Shown piece after piece: positions 31,049-44,060 of a stretch of DNA of 64,000 nt. A program made the position numbers and the translations under genes. Location: positions 81,570,494-81,634,493 of the forward strand of contig NC_073313.1 of NCBI RefSeq assembly GCF_027595985.1, read 5' to 3'. The notes under the pieces were generated by a model. It was given only the letters and a program-made list of their open reading frames with translations, had not been told where the DNA came from and did not search any database. Every line of letters begins with the position of its first letter. Position 1 is the stretch's first letter. This DNA comes from Sorex araneus. Its lineage: Eukaryota > Chordata > Mammalia > Eulipotyphla > Soricidae.

Positions 31049-31339
31049 TCCCAATACATTTTTAAAAACACTATAAACGAAACAACACCCCCCACTTATT
31101 CCATTTCTAGGGGTCTTTTTCACCGCCAGACTTGTCTTTGGGGATGTAATGTCTCTGGCTGTTTTCAGTTTCCTCTGAAACAACACTGGGGCCACAGGGG
31201 AAAAAGAAAGTTGCAGAGATGCAGTTATACAAATGCAAGGCCCTTGTGTGTTCTTTAATCCACGTCCCTGCTTACTTTCCTTGAAGGTACCTAGAGGCCC
31301 CAGAGGGCTCCTGCCTGCTTTTATCTGCAGGGTGGCACT

Positions 31340-31680
31340 CTATACTGCCTATAGAGTTAGGCCACACTAATTAGCCTAGCATTCAAGGCCCTCTCCAAGC
31401 AAACTAAGGCCCATGCTCCATTAATATCTCCCACTCATCCTCCAGTCTACACAAACTGTCTGTTCCTGTCAAATAGTCTCCTAATTGTGTCCCCCCCACT
31501 CCCCAAGTATTTTCATTCCTGTTTCCTGGTCTTTGTTCACATTCATTCCCTCGGGCTCTCTGCAACCCTTTTTCTTCAGGGCTTGGGGTTTTTACCTTTT
31601 GTGACCACCCAAGTCCTTCCCGTAGAATTGCTCTCTCCCTGGAATTCCAATAATCCTTCTAGTCGGCACCACTTCTCAGG
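31340..31680 (+). mobile_element. Ancient L2-like LINE fragment
   Basis: ATTCAAGGCCCTCTCCAAGC, CTCATCCTCCAGTCTACAC and CTGTTTCCTGGTCTTTG follow L2 3'-region wording. Very diverged. Confidence 0.4.
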
Positions 31681-32404
31681 ATTTTAACAGCCCAGGAGGA
31701 CAGGCAGCTGCACATACGCCTAAAACCAAGCACTTATTGCTAGCGCTGGGGCTGAGGCAGTGCCATGCACTGAGTAGGTACTTAGGAAACATTTATTTTT
31801 AAGGATGATGTCATGTTCTTTCCTAGGTAATGTTTACTAATGTGAAATGAAGTGCTGCTGAGACTTGCTTTTTTTTTTTTTTAAAGAGGAGGTTGGTGAT
31901 GACTCAGTGGCAAGATCTTTTGGCAGAGAACTCATCCTGAAAATACTTGCACTATCCTAGCAACAGGCATGTAACAAGGAGAAACAGCCGCATCAGGCTG
32001 GAGGTAAAGGAGGAGATTTTTAATAATATGAGCAAGGCAGCACCTTCTGTCCTTCCTTCTCCTTTCCCTCCCTTTCCCCCTCCCAACCTCTTTCCCTCTT
32101 TATTGTAAGGCGATCCAATATGGGAATGAGCTATGGCTTAGATTGTTGAAAAAATGTGAAAGGTGGACAATTTATTCATGCATTCAAAGGGAAGCTGGGA
32201 GGCAAAGGAAAGGGGGGAAAAGTTGAAATATGAGGGATTTGGCATTCCTCCATGGAAAACAGAGGCAGGCAGATCATTTTTTTTCTTTTTTGCACTTTTG
32301 GGACTCTCAACTGTGTATGGCTCCTCCGGTGGAATTAAGGGCCTTGTGGTGGGTGGGGCTCCTGAATTCACTGTTTTGCTGTTCATGACCATATACCTTC
32401 AATC
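31681..32404. other. Unique intergenic sequence
   Basis: No gene recognised. A T-run lies at 31869-31882. Confidence 0.5.
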
Positions 32405-32948
<544 letters not shown>

Positions 32949-33220
32949 ACAGGATGACAAGGTTAATTCTGATAGAGCTCCCCCAGAGGAGTCCAGTTGG
33001 GGGAGGACTTGCAATTCCAAGACAGACATCTGGAGCTGGGAAAAGCTGGTCTCACACAAGTGGCAGGACAGGAAGTGAAAGAATAAAGAGAAGTAGGATT
33101 GTCTGGTGGTGGATGGAAACTAAGCTTGTGGTGGTGATCATGATGTACTGCATGCAGATGTGCTCGGATAAAGGCGCACACCTGAAACTACTACAATGTT
33201 ATAAGCCTGTGAAATTCTTT
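32949..33220 (+). mobile_element. Spacer between tracts, with possible old L1 3' end
   Basis: GGTGGTGATCATGATGTACTG and GCACACCTGAAACTACTAC near 33130-33205 resemble an old L1 3' terminus. The rest is unassigned. Confidence 0.4.
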
Positions 33221-33594
<374 letters not shown>

Positions 33595-33911
33595 CTGAGG
33601 GAAAGCAAGTCTGACAGTGTGTAATCAGATCCTGGGGATAAATATGAGCCATGTGGCACCAAAAACCAAAGGCCGATGAGCAAATGCACTGTGAATACAT
33701 TAGTCCCAGGAACTTCTACTCTCACACTGCCTGTTTTATCACATAATATTAGAGTCTAAGGCGTGGATCTGTATTTTTAATAGGGACTCCTGCTGAGTTT
33801 TAAGATCAAGGAACTTGGGAAGCACCACGCTCTAGGAGTTTCTGCCTGACCGTGAAAACAGCAACCCATTGGTGTGAAAACAGCCAGGAATTTCATTTGA
33901 AAGCTAGTTCA
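33595..33911. other. Unique intergenic sequence
   Basis: No gene or repeat recognised. Confidence 0.5.
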
Positions 33912-33992
33912 GCCTGCAGATGTAGCACAGCAGTAAAGTGGGTGTCTTGCATGTATGAGGCCCTGTATTTCATCCCAGCACTCAACAAACAA
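33912..33992 (+). mobile_element. Possible ID-like tRNA SINE
   Basis: GCAGATGTAGCACAGCAGTAA, GTCTTGCATGTATGAGGCCC and CATCCCAGCACTC match an alanine-tRNA-type SINE pattern, different from the other SINEs here. Confidence 0.5.
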
Positions 33993-34144
33993 CAATTTGT
34001 GCAACGGAAAGTTTTCTTTAAGGTAGGAACTTGAAATCGCGAATAAATCATTCTTTATTTTGCCCAGCTTGTTCCCCCAATGGGTGGAGATAGCAAAGTT
34101 TGAATAATAACTACTAAAATATTTTCTATTTTCTATCAAGTTGC

Positions 34145-34262
34145 CACTCTGCGCTTATTTAATGCTCACAAACCACCCTGTGAAATAGGACCCATTGGTG
34201 TCAATGCCCATTTTACTGATGAGCAAACTGAGACTCAAAGAGATGCTTTGGTAAGGAAAGGG
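34145..34262 (-). mobile_element. MIR fragment, minus strand
   Basis: TTTAATGCTCACAAACCACCC, GCCCATTTTACTGATGAGC, AAACTGAGACTCAAAGAG. Good MIR reverse-complement pattern. Confidence 0.75.
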
Positions 34263-34769
34263 CAGACTTGCTATCCACGTGTAAATATACAGTATTCTGC
34301 CTCTAAATATCCCAAACTCACTGGCCCAAAAGTCTAGAAAAGAGAAGTGCAACACACACACAAACACACACAACCCTACATGAAAGTCAAAATAATATAT
34401 TACTTGAAATTTAGATGAAAAATTTAGATGGTCTCAGAGCTTTCCACAGTCAAAGGTGGAAAAAAAGACATGATTGAGAGCACCCATAGGATACGAAACA
34501 AAACTGCTTTTTAGAAGACACATCACAATTTCTGGAAGAATTTCCTGAGCAAACTGCCCTTGGAGGGCCCCCCCAAAAAAGTGGAGAAGTTTTTCTACTG
34601 AAAGGAGTTTGATTTGGCAAGGGAAAGAGAAAACTTCACTGTTTATTAATTTCTTAAGAGGAGGTGAGAGGACACAACTGTTTCCAAAGGGAATCTTTAA
34701 ATATGGATGTTACTATTCCACCCTTGTAAACACATTTTTCTAGTTTACACTGTTTAAAGAATAATAGAA
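34263..34769. other. Unique intergenic sequence
   Basis: AT-rich. Short (CA)n near 34352-34370. No gene recognised. Confidence 0.5.
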
Positions 34770-34940
34770 CTGGAGTCGGAGTGATAGTATAGCAAAGGAC
34801 CTTTGCCTTGCTGTCAGCTGACCCGGGTTCCATCCCTGGAATCCTATGTGGTTCTCCTAGCATGGCCAGGAGTAATTTCGGAATGCAGAGCCAGGAGTAA
34901 CCCCCTGAGCATCACTGGGTGTGCCCCCAAACAAATAAAA
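34770..34940 (+). mobile_element. A-tailed SINE, intermediate age
   Basis: ACTGGAGTCGGAGTGATAGTAT head and GGGTGTGCCCCCAAAC end. The only A-tailed SINE between 31.1 and 37.1 kb. Confidence 0.92.
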
Positions 34941-36542
34941 GTTAAAGAATAAAAGAACTAACTCATTGTGGATTTGGGTCCTAGGAGAGCTCAGAGGAGA
35001 AAGGGTGACTCGTTCTCAGGCTTGGATGTTGGGGAGTCAGGGGCTGGGCTTCAAAATGTTCCTTCCCAGCTCCGGGCTGTGATTATCTACTTCCTTAGCT
35101 GTGCAAACATTTCTACCTGGTGCTGTGGCGCACGTTACCAGCCATTACTTAACCTAAAGACAGCCAGTGTCCTGTAATGAATGCTCCCATTGTAAGAACT
35201 CTTTGTGATCAAGTAAATGTTGCTGTTTTTTGAACACACACACACATACAATGAAACAAACGTGCAGGACATGCATGATGACGACACAGCCAAAGAAGAC
35301 ATTTGCAGTCACAAAACTTTCATCTCCTCTGTGTTTGTCGCGGAGGCACCATCCAGTCCTGGCTGAGGGTTGGCTGAAGTCCTTTGTGTCTTAGATGTCA
35401 GGGAAATGATTTCCAAGGGAGGCACCACCTCAGGGGTGATGTTTTAAGCCGAAAGGGAGGAAAAAAAGAGAACTTCTCAAAAACTTCTTAGATGATTAAC
35501 ACGGTTGAATGCCCTTTATGACAAAGCGTGGGTGTGGGGAGTGCAAATAAAATTCGTCAGAAAGAGACTCTCCTCCCTCCCCCTCTTTCTCTTTCTTGTT
35601 CACCCCCCCCCCTCATCCTGCAATCATTTCTTAGCACAGGAAAAGAACTTGCCCACTGGGGGGGAGTGGGGAGGGGCAGCTTGTGGGGGAAGCCTGAGCC
35701 GTGTGTGCAGTTCAAGCTGACCCAACTCATTACCCATGGGGTCACAGGGCTCCGAGGCGCTTCCTGACTAGAGGTAGTGACAAACCCGTCAAAGGCCTGA
35801 GAGAAGCCAGGTCACCTCCCTGTGCACAGCAGGGGTGCGGGGCCTTCGGTGCCGTGAGCTACCACAGACACACTCACCTCTGAGAGCCGGTTGGAGTCTT
35901 TGGCCTTTTGGCTGGCCTGACGGGGCCAGAGGGAGCAAGAAGGCAGACAGGAGGTTTCTTCAAAAGAGGGCGACGGCTCTCTGATGCCTGTCGCCAGAAA
36001 GCCCTTCATCTTTCCCACAGAAGGTGTCACCCTCTTGGGGTGCTTGACAGGCTCCTCCTCTCACAGGTTTTTCCCTTTATAAACAGAGTCCAGCCACTTT
36101 GGCCTTATCTGCTTGATTCGAAAATAGCTCGTCAATTTAATAGCATTCAGGTTGTTTATGCACACACAAGGCCCTTTGAAAAGAACCCTTTTCATGTCGC
36201 CAAACAGGCATTTTGAAATCAACTAATTGGATGGTTGTCTGAATTCAACTCGTTGTTTTAAAAATAACCAGTTGTTCCACCGAATTACATTTTTTTACCC
36301 CCAAGCCAATTGGTGTGTGTAGACAGAGTTTGAGTCAATCCAGATGGCCGGCTGCATTTTTAGACTTGAACGGACTGCATGTTTTGTGGTCAGATATATA
36401 CAGCTCTTGATAGCCACTGGGGAAATGGAGTAGAAGGGAAGGAAGGTGTAGGAAAGTTAGGAGAAATTATATCAACAAAAGTTTCCATCTTGAGTGCTGG
36501 GGATCCAGACGTTTGCTGCAATCAATCCTCCCTCCCCCCTCA
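34941..36542. other. Repeat-poor unique block
   Basis: 1.6 kb with no SINE or LINE. Open frames are short and featureless. G-rich runs near 35650-35690. Motif-dense part at 36040-36260 listed separately. Confidence 0.55.
36040..36260 (+). promoter_or_regulatory. Candidate conserved regulatory element
   Basis: Unique AT-rich sequence with TATAAACA (FOX-like) near 36078, TTATCT (GATA, reverse) at 36105-36110, TCAATTTAATAGC and ATCAACTAATTGGATGG (homeodomain-like) near 36132 and 36217. Inferred from motif density in a repeat-free block. Confidence 0.3.
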
Positions 36543-36615
36543 ACACACATATACACACTCGCGCGCGCGCACACACACACACACGTACGCACGCACACAT
36601 GCACACACACACATA
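36543..36615 (+). repeat. (CA)n/(CG)n microsatellite
   Basis: ACACATATACACACTCGCGC through CACACACACACATAG. Alternating purine-pyrimidine. Confidence 0.93.
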
Positions 36616-37125
36616 GTTAAGAAAACAGAAATAAAGTAATAACATCCCTCCCAGCTGGCTCTACTCACGGCTGTGGGTCTTTCTTTCTTTCTCTCCATGA
36701 ATTTCTTCACTGCTTGGGTGGCCTGTCGGACAGATTCTGGCAACGCAGCTTCATCGGTTTAGCTCCCTCTTAGGCTGACTTTTCCTTCCTGTGGCGACCT
36801 CTCCTTTGTGGGACTTGGGGCTTCTCCTGGGCTGGGAAGGCAAGGCAGGAAGCGAAGGACTTGGGTCAGCTCAGTACCCCCTCATTCCAAGCCCGAGGCC
36901 TGACTCTGACCCGTGGAAGCACTTTTTCTGAGGGAAACTGTGAATTTCCTGTGAAGACTGTAGCCCCCTTCTTTCTCCTCAGGCACTGGGACTGCAGTTG
37001 GGGAACTTGGGAGTTTTTGTCTCCTCTGGGCTTGCCAGTCATTTGCTGTCAAATCCCACTGTTTGGAGGAAGCACAAAGCAGAGGCCTCCAAAGGTGACT
37101 TCATTTGGACGTAGCGCTTGAATTT
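36616..37125. other. Unique intergenic sequence
   Basis: No gene or repeat recognised. Confidence 0.5.
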
Positions 37126-37141
37126 CTGGACCTTCTGTTCA

Positions 37142-37318
37142 TTTTTTTTTTTTTTGCTTTTTGGGTCACACCCGGCAATGCACAGGGGTTACTCCTGGCT
37201 CATGCACTCAGGAATTACTCCTGGCGGTGCTGGGTGACCATATGGGATGCTGGGAATCGAACCCGGGTCGGCCGTGTGCAAGGCAAACGCCCTCCCCGCT
37301 GTACTATCACTCCAGCCC
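37142..37318 (-). mobile_element. A-tailed SINE, minus strand, young
   Basis: Near-consensus. Target duplication CTGGACCTTCTGTTCA (37126-37141) against CTGGACTTTTTGTTCA (37319-37334), with two differences. Confidence 0.95.
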
Positions 37319-37334
37319 CTGGACTTTTTGTTCA

Positions 37335-39453
37335 GATACCCGAATGGAGGGGTATCTTCCAGGCTGGCCAGCACCCACCTCTGTTTTGGTTTGGTTTTGT
37401 GTTTTTTTAACTTTTAAGGGGGAAAAGGTCCTCCCCACATTAAAAATCAAACTGCTAGTGTGCTTTCCAAAACATCTTCCACTCCCCCACCCCCAAATTT
37501 GGAGCAAACTCTGCAATACAAACTCACTTTTCTCCTGCCAACACAGTACCTTTTCTCTTGTGCAAAGGTCATTATTTGCAGTCTAACAAAGAGCACAAAA
37601 CTATTCTGAAACTGCTGGACGTTGTCCCCCCCCACCTTTTTCCCCCCTCTCATCTGGTAAATCCCAAATTGGCATGTTTTTCATAACATGTCATTTTTCA
37701 TGCCTGGCTCTTTAAGGTAAGTATTGATCCCCCTGAGCCTTTCAAAGACATCTGGATAACATTCAAAAGTTTTTGCTCATGACATTTAGGTTTAAACCAC
37801 TGCCACATGACTTGTTGGGATTTCTAATTAAAAAGAAATCTTTTTTTTTGGTGGGGGGTAGAATTGGAGATATATGATGTGAGTTATGGACCTGCTGTGT
37901 GACTTTGGGGCCGTTGTTTTATCTTTCTCAGGTTTCTTCATATTTTGGAGGAAGGGGTAATAATTTTTACGTTTTTTATTGGGGGCAATAATTCTGCCTG
38001 CCTGGTCTATCTCATCGGGCTGAAGAACAATCCTTGGAGGTTTGGGAAAGCCCTTTGTAAGAACATGAAGTCTCAAATAAACAGAAGGGATTCTGAATGG
38101 AGATAGTTTTCCTTGGGATTATTCTGTAGTTCTGGAAACTGGCCCTTCTCAGGTCAAGAGGTTTGTGGTCAGCTAGCCAAATTGCACTAGGTGTTAATAT
38201 GTGTCTTGGTTTGTTGGAGTTAAACACCCCCAAAGATCCAATTCAAAGGGGGGTAGGGGGAAAGTGGTATGAATGGCTACATTGTCTGGCTTTGAGACAC
38301 CATGCTAATATTAACATAGGGAGGAGGAAAGTTAGTAGGCTTCCATTTTTATTGTAATGGGAATGTGGCTCAAACTCATTGGTAAGATAGAAGTTCTTTT
38401 GGCAGCAAGTCCATGAGCATTTGAGGGTTGTGTGGTTCTGCCTGCCTCCATCCCAACCCTCCAAATGGATTCGATGCAAATAGATGAAAGGGCCATAGGC
38501 AAATCCGCCGTTCATTCTTCAACTTTTCTCTTTAATTAGCTCAGTGTTTGCCCATCCTTGAATGGTGCAGGGGCATCTGATAAACGCCAGATGGTTTCGA
38601 AGCATGCAGGATCCTGCTTTATATTATCATCTTGTCTAGCTGCTTGCATGTGATTAAATGACCTTTCTGCCGCCAGAGCAGTTACTCTGAGGAAGAATGA
38701 ACTTTGGCTTCCATATGTGGGATAAATGTTTCCCTTGCACACACAGATGAGATCGGGTCGGGGGGGACTGGCATTGTTTTCAGTTGTCAAGAAACTGTGG
38801 GTCTTTTTTTGTCCCTCTGAAGAAGAGTCCATTAATTGCATAGCAGGAAAAAAATACACACGCCGAGGAGTAAATACAGCATGATATTATTTCCATACAG
38901 CAGTAAATTAGAAACGGTCTGAGTATCTGTGAAGTTCAAAACTAGGATAGAACTGGCTACAAGCTCGAGTTTGAAAACATTGCTTTGGGTGTGTGTTTTT
39001 TTTTTAAAGAAGTGAATTTGAGCTCCTGCAGTTATATCCAGGAAATACGAGCCATTACTAAGGCTGGGAATTGAAGGGAAGCCCCCCCACCACCACCACA
39101 AAAAGAAAAAGGTCTGGAAATGTAATTGCAATTGGGGAGGCCAAATGATAGAGGTTAGGCCCTGGGAAATGGAAGGCAAATAAAATCGGTGTATGAGAAT
39201 TCCTGGGCTCATGGCTAGTCTCTGCTGGACTTTCGCCATCCTGAACACGGCTCAGCTCTCAGGCCTGCCACAGGGCCTTTCCTTCTGACTGCAGGAGGAC
39301 TTGGGTCGGAGCCAAGTTTGTGGAGTTCGAGAGACGCTCTGAAGGGGATGGCTGCTTCCTTCTCACAAATCCTGCAAAACCCCAGATCATTGATGCTCTG
39401 GTAATGATTTCCCAATGAACATCACAACCTCAGTTATTGTCCAAGTTCCGGTG

Positions 39454-39454
<1 letters not shown>
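37335..39454. other. Repeat-free unique block
   Basis: 2.1 kb, the longest stretch upstream of the promoter region without SINE or LINE. No coding frame with a recognisable domain. Compatible with conserved noncoding sequence. Confidence 0.55.

Positions 39455-39517
<63 letters not shown>
39455..39517 (+). repeat. (CA)n microsatellite
   Basis: About 31 uninterrupted CA units, the purest dinucleotide repeat in the window. Confidence 0.98.
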
Positions 39518-39519
<2 letters not shown>

Positions 39520-39582
39520 CTCCCCAACTGGATGAAGGGCCATGAAGGCGCATCTTACCCCCTTATTATCATTATTATTCAT

Positions 39583-39758
39583 ATGGGTGTCACATCCAGT
39601 GGTGCTCTCTAGGACTTTCTTCTGACTCTGTGCTCAGGTATCACTCCTGATGGAAATTGGGGAACCACGGTGGTGCTGTGGATTGAACCCAGGTTGGCTG
39701 CATGCAAGGCAAGTGCCTCATCCACTGTGTTATCTCTCTGTGCTGCCCCCCACCACAT
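39583..39758 (-). mobile_element. Old A-tailed SINE, minus strand
   Basis: GTGTCACATCCAGTGGTGCTC to TTATCTCTCTGTGCTGCCCCC. Confidence 0.87.
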
Positions 39759-39907
39759 TTTTAGTTGCCTTCTCCATCATTGTCCCCATGAACATCTCAC
39801 CCGTGCTTAAAACAGGATTTTTAATGTTTGCTAGTCAGAAACAACCAAAAGAAACAGTTCATATGTTTTTTAAAATAAATTAAGAAAACTGGCTTTGATG
39901 GCCTTGG

Positions 39908-40075
39908 AGCTAGACAGACATGACGATGAGTAAGACACTTGCTTTAAATGGGGGCAGACCTCGGCACTGCAGAGGTCCCCTCAGCCTTGCTAGAAATGAT
40001 CCCTGAGTGTAGAGATAATGGTAAGCCCTGTTAGCACTGTGGGGTATGACCTAAACTCCCCTCCCCCCAAAAAAT
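39908..40075 (+). mobile_element. Old A-tailed SINE
   Basis: AGCTAGACAGACATGACGATG head and GTGGGGTATGACC end. Confidence 0.75.
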
Positions 40076-40316
40076 AGCCTTATGGGTCATAGCAGGTCTA
40101 TGTGAATAATCAAGTAAACAAAGTGCCAGACACTTTATCTGCATTATCTCCCCTGCTCTATTGACCTTGCTCGAGTTTACTTTACCTCATACACAGAGAA
40201 GCTGAAGGAATATTCGAGAGGAGAAGAGGATTCTGGAACACGCGTATGGTACAGTTAACCTTGGACCGCATCTTAATCATCACACGGCTCTCTCTAGCCA
40301 TCTGGCAGTGTAGGTC
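40076..40316. other. Unique intergenic sequence
   Basis: AGTGCCAGACACTTTATCTGC near 40120 faintly recalls MIR. Nothing else seen. Confidence 0.45.
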
Positions 40317-40440
40317 AAGGTTTTAATCCCCACTTTGTTAAGTGAAGGCGCTGCCAGGAAACGAGGTATTGCCCAAGATCATCTCCACTAGGGACTGAGC
40401 TTGAAGTTGGACTCAGGACTGCCCGCCCGCAGAAACGCTG
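40317..40440 (-). mobile_element. MIR fragment, minus strand
   Basis: TTTTAATCCCCACTTTGTTAAG, TATTGCCCAAGATCAT and CTTGAAGTTGGACTCAGG fit the MIR reverse complement. Confidence 0.6.
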
Positions 40441-40727
40441 CCCATTCCAAAACTCAGCACAGATTGAAGCAAAGGAAGGTAATGCTAGGCAGCTTCAGAG
40501 TGTGCTGCAATGGCTGGGAAGTTCGTGACTAGTCTTTCAAATTTCAACCGAAGAAATGGCCTATGAAGGACCTTTGATTCCAAATTCCAGTGGGGGTGTG
40601 GGGGTGGGGTGGGGAAGCAAACAATTGCAGGACTACATGAGTTGCAAGAGTCTCCCTAGCAAATGGAAAAGAGGAAAGGAGAAATTATGACAAGGGACTG
40701 GTTTTTTTTTAAAAAATGCAAGCTGTG
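40441..40727. other. Unique intergenic sequence
   Basis: No gene or repeat recognised. Confidence 0.5.
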
Positions 40728-40908
40728 GGGCTGGAGTGATAGCATAGCAGGTAGGGCATTTGCCTTGGATGCAGCCGAACTGGGTAGAATTCCCAGGATC
40801 CCAGATGGTCCCCTGAGCACTGTCAGGAGTAATTCCTGAGTGCATGAGCCAGGAGTAACTTCTGTGCATCACCAGGTGTGACACCCCCCAAAAAAAAGAA
40901 AGAAAGCA
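40728..40908 (+). mobile_element. A-tailed SINE, young
   Basis: GGGGCTGGAGTGATAGCATAGC head and GGTGTGACACCCCCC end. First of three plus-strand copies in a row. Confidence 0.93.
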
Positions 40909-40924
40909 AGCGGGGGGGGGGGGC

Positions 40925-41105
40925 CGGGGGAGTGGCGGAGTGATAAGACAGTAGGGGTTTGCCTTCCATGCGGTCAACCTGGATTCGATTCTTGGCATTT
41001 CATAGGTTCCCCCGTGCACCGACAGGACTAATTCCTGAGTGCAGAGCTACGGGTAAGCCCTGAGTGCCATTGAATATGGCCCAAAAAAGAAATAAAGGAA
41101 GAAAT
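40925..41105 (+). mobile_element. A-tailed SINE, intermediate age
   Basis: AGTGGCGGAGTGATAAGAC head after a G-run, GAATATGGCCCAAAAAAG end. Confidence 0.9.
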
Positions 41106-41114
41106 AAAGTAAGC

Positions 41115-41245
41115 TCAGGAGGGCAGGGAGGGGTGAAGTGAAGACGCTTTCCTTGCATGCAGCCAACGCTTGTTCAATCCCCGTGGTCCAGTTAGCATCG
41201 AGCTGGGAGTAGCCCCATAGCACTGCCTGTTGTATTCCAATTCTT
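41115..41245 (+). mobile_element. Old A-tailed SINE
   Basis: TTCCTTGCATGCAGCCAACG and GCTGGGAGTAGCCCC landmarks. Head degraded. Confidence 0.75.
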
Positions 41246-41375
41246 CCATCCCTAAAAGAAGAAAGCAATATGTGTGACGTGTCTAGGCCCAGGAGAGATT
41301 CTACTCACTGTCTCACCATTTCTGTATTCACAACATAGTTTAAATACTGAAACAGAGCATCAAGAACAGATTAAA

Positions 41376-41500
41376 GGCTAGATAGATGGTGCAAGGGTTA
41401 AGGCACAGGCCTTTCATGAGTCACATCCAGGCACTACATCGTCCAGACCCTTGCATTGAATCACTGGCCCAGTTGGCAGAAAAATACAGGGAGGGGCCCC
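41376..41500 (+). mobile_element. Old SINE remnant
   Basis: AGGCTAGATAGATGGTGCAAGG and TTAAGGCACAGGCC only. Confidence 0.5.
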
Positions 41501-41599
41501 CTGAACACCCCTTGAGAGGCTCCTCCTTCTTAGAACAGATTAGGTTTCATATACTTGGTTTACTCAGCTAAAGAAATATGCAATACATTTCTGGAAGTT

Positions 41600-41768
41600 T
41601 ATTTTTGCTTTTGGACCACCCATGGCTGTGCTCAGGAACCACGCTTGGATCAGTGGTCTGGGGTCACTCCTGGTGGGGCTCACAATACCATGCATTGCTT
41701 GGGTTCAAACCCAGGCCTTCTGGGTGAAAAGAACATCCTCCAAGTTTTTAGCTCTCTCTATTTTTCTC
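41600..41768 (-). mobile_element. Old A-tailed SINE, minus strand
   Basis: GGACCACCCATGGCTGTGCTC to TTTTTAGCTCTCTC. Confidence 0.8.
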
Positions 41769-42054
41769 TCTCTTTCTGACCCCTTCCTGCAGGAATATAA
41801 GAAGGAATTGTCACGGGCATTTAACAAGGAAAAATTAATAATAAACTATCATCAAAGCTTATTTCCATCATTTCTAAACAACATCATCATCAATTACATC
41901 CCCATACAGTGATTTACATAAACATTCTTTTTACCTTTAGTACTTTATAGTCATAAACAGTCCATATCAAAGGCTCAGTAATTTAAAGCTTTCTCAGTGA
42001 CTTCATTCTAAAAATCTTGGATACAAATTTCTAGATATAAAGAAATTACAAATG
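41769..42054. other. Unique intergenic sequence
   Basis: AT-rich, with ATCATCATC runs. No gene recognised. Confidence 0.5.
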
Positions 42055-42230
42055 GGGCCAGGAAGATAGTGTGGGGATTAAGGTACTTGCCTTGTACCTG
42101 GCCGACTCAAGTTCAATCCTTAGCATGTTTTAAGACCCTCCAAGCCCTGCCAGCAGTGATCCCTGAGCTCAGAGCCAGGAGTAAGTCCTGAGCACTGCTG
42201 GGTGTGGCCCCCAAACAAACAAGCAAAATA
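42055..42230 (+). mobile_element. A-tailed SINE, intermediate age
   Basis: GGGGCCAGGAAGATAGTGTGGG head and GGTGTGGCCCCCAAAC end. Confidence 0.92.
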
Positions 42231-42259
42231 TGACAGATGTATCTATATCTCCAATCTTG

Positions 42260-42415
42260 GCAATATTGCTTACAAGGCAGGGTTCTTGCCTTGCATGTGG
42301 CCCAACTGGGTTTGGTCCCCGGCACCCCATATAGTCCCTGGAGCCAACCAGGAGTGATTCCTGAGCACAGAGCAAGGGGCAAGACCTGAGCACATCCAGG
42401 TGTAGCCCAAAAACA
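42260..42415 (+). mobile_element. Old A-tailed SINE
   Basis: CTTGCCTTGCATGTGGCCC and GGTGTAGCCCAAAAAC. Head partly lost. Followed by a (GA)n stretch. Confidence 0.88.
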
Positions 42416-42439
42416 AGACACAGAGAGAGAGAGTCAGAG

Positions 42440-43367
42440 AGAGAAAAGAGCTCTAAATGAGACAAATATTTTTTGACAATCCTCCATAGAGCCTTGGCTG
42501 GGGTTTGAGTCATTCCTTCAACAAATAGGTATCAGGGCTTCCTACACCTCGGTGCTGCTCTAGTTGCTGGGTCCAGAAGTGTAGAAATCTCCCCTTATGC
42601 AGGTCATTGTCATAGAAACAGTATCTGATGAAAAGAGATTTTAGAGGACTCGCAGCCCACCAGCCTCCATTTGCAATTATGAAGGTTTCCGAGACCTAAT
42701 TTACAGTGACCGTGCTCCAAATGGCTGAACAAGAACTAGAAATCAGTTCCTTTGACTGCTGTTCCTCTGTCTGCTCAATTATTTCAGCGTATCTGGGAAG
42801 ACAGGATACTCCCACATGAAACAACAGCAGAACAACATCAGACCCCCAAAACTGCTAACAAACCATATGGCATTAACCATAAGTTTCACAGGAGTTAGTG
42901 AAGGACTGGAGTCATCCAACAGAACTTAAATCTTCTGAGTAATGACATGCAATTTATTTATGGCCGGGGAGACTTGCTATGCTTCTGACATGTGGCAAGG
43001 ATGAATGAGATGAAGGCATTCCAAGAAAGCAGTACTTCCCTCTGGATCTTATCATCTTGCTCAAAGAAGATATGTTTGGGTACACAGGCAAGCATTTCTT
43101 TCATTTACGGCAGAAAGCAAGATAGGAGTTGGTGGGGCTGGGGCGGCCGGGGGGGCAACGATTGATAAAAGAAAATACAAAGTTTACTTCTGTTTACTTC
43201 TGTTCCACTGCTATTCTGTAATTTATAGCAAGGACCAAGCCATGGAGGGCAAAACTCTCATGAAAATATTATTTACCCTTTTGGGAGTTTTACTGGAATT
43301 AAAGTGAGTCCAAGGAGAAGGTTCCTTTGAGATGGTTTTCATAGGAGAAATCTTTTCCTTAAAAATA
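42440..43367. other. Unique intergenic sequence
   Basis: About 0.9 kb with no repeat or gene recognised. G-rich near 43130-43160. Confidence 0.5.
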
Positions 43368-43375
43368 TCTCTTCA

Positions 43376-43549
43376 GGGCTGGACCGATAGCACAGTGGAT
43401 AGGGTGTTTTCCTTGCACGCGGCCGACTCGGGTTCAATTCCCAGCCTCCCATATGGTCCCCTGAGTATGGCCAGGAGTAATTCCTGAGTGCCGAGCCAGG
43501 AGTAACCACCATGCATTGCCAGGTATGACCCAAAAAGCAAAAAAAAATG
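43376..43549 (+). mobile_element. A-tailed SINE, young
   Basis: Near-consensus. Target duplication TCTCTTCA at 43368-43375 and 43550-43557. Confidence 0.95.
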
Positions 43550-43557
43550 TCTCTTCA

Positions 43558-43886
43558 AATGAGCTACCTCCTAACAGTATTTTATATGATGTAACTTCAA
43601 TAGGAATGCCAGAGATGGGAATGTGGGAATGAATTAATGCTTGTAAAGAAAAGCATGGCAGGGATTTGTTTTTAAAAATAACGTTCACTAAGTGACAGCC
43701 ATGGGCCAAGCAAGGCCCTAATTAGGATAATGCTTCTCAAATTGTCGTGAAGGATCCACTTATTTCCTGTCCTTTTGCTTTTCTACCTTGCACAAGCAAA
43801 TACTTTGGGAAAAGACAATAAAAATGAAGGACTAGAAAACTGGTAAAGTGGAGCCAAATTATAAGGCAGTTTAAAACAATGATTCG
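43558..43886. other. Unique intergenic sequence
   Basis: No gene or repeat recognised. Confidence 0.5.
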
Positions 43887-44060
43887 GGCTGCAGCAATAG
43901 TACAGTGCGTAGAATGCTTGCTTGCTTTGCAGAAGCCAGCCAGGTTCAATCCCCAGCATTGCATATGATTTCCCAGCCTTGCCCACACTGATCCCTGAAC
44001 ATAGATGCAGGAGTAATTCCTGAACACTGTTGGTTGTGGCCCCCAAACAAAACAAGCTAA
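43887..44060 (+). mobile_element. A-tailed SINE, intermediate age
   Basis: GGGCTGCAGCAATAGTACAG head and GTTGTGGCCCCCAAAC end. Confidence 0.9.
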
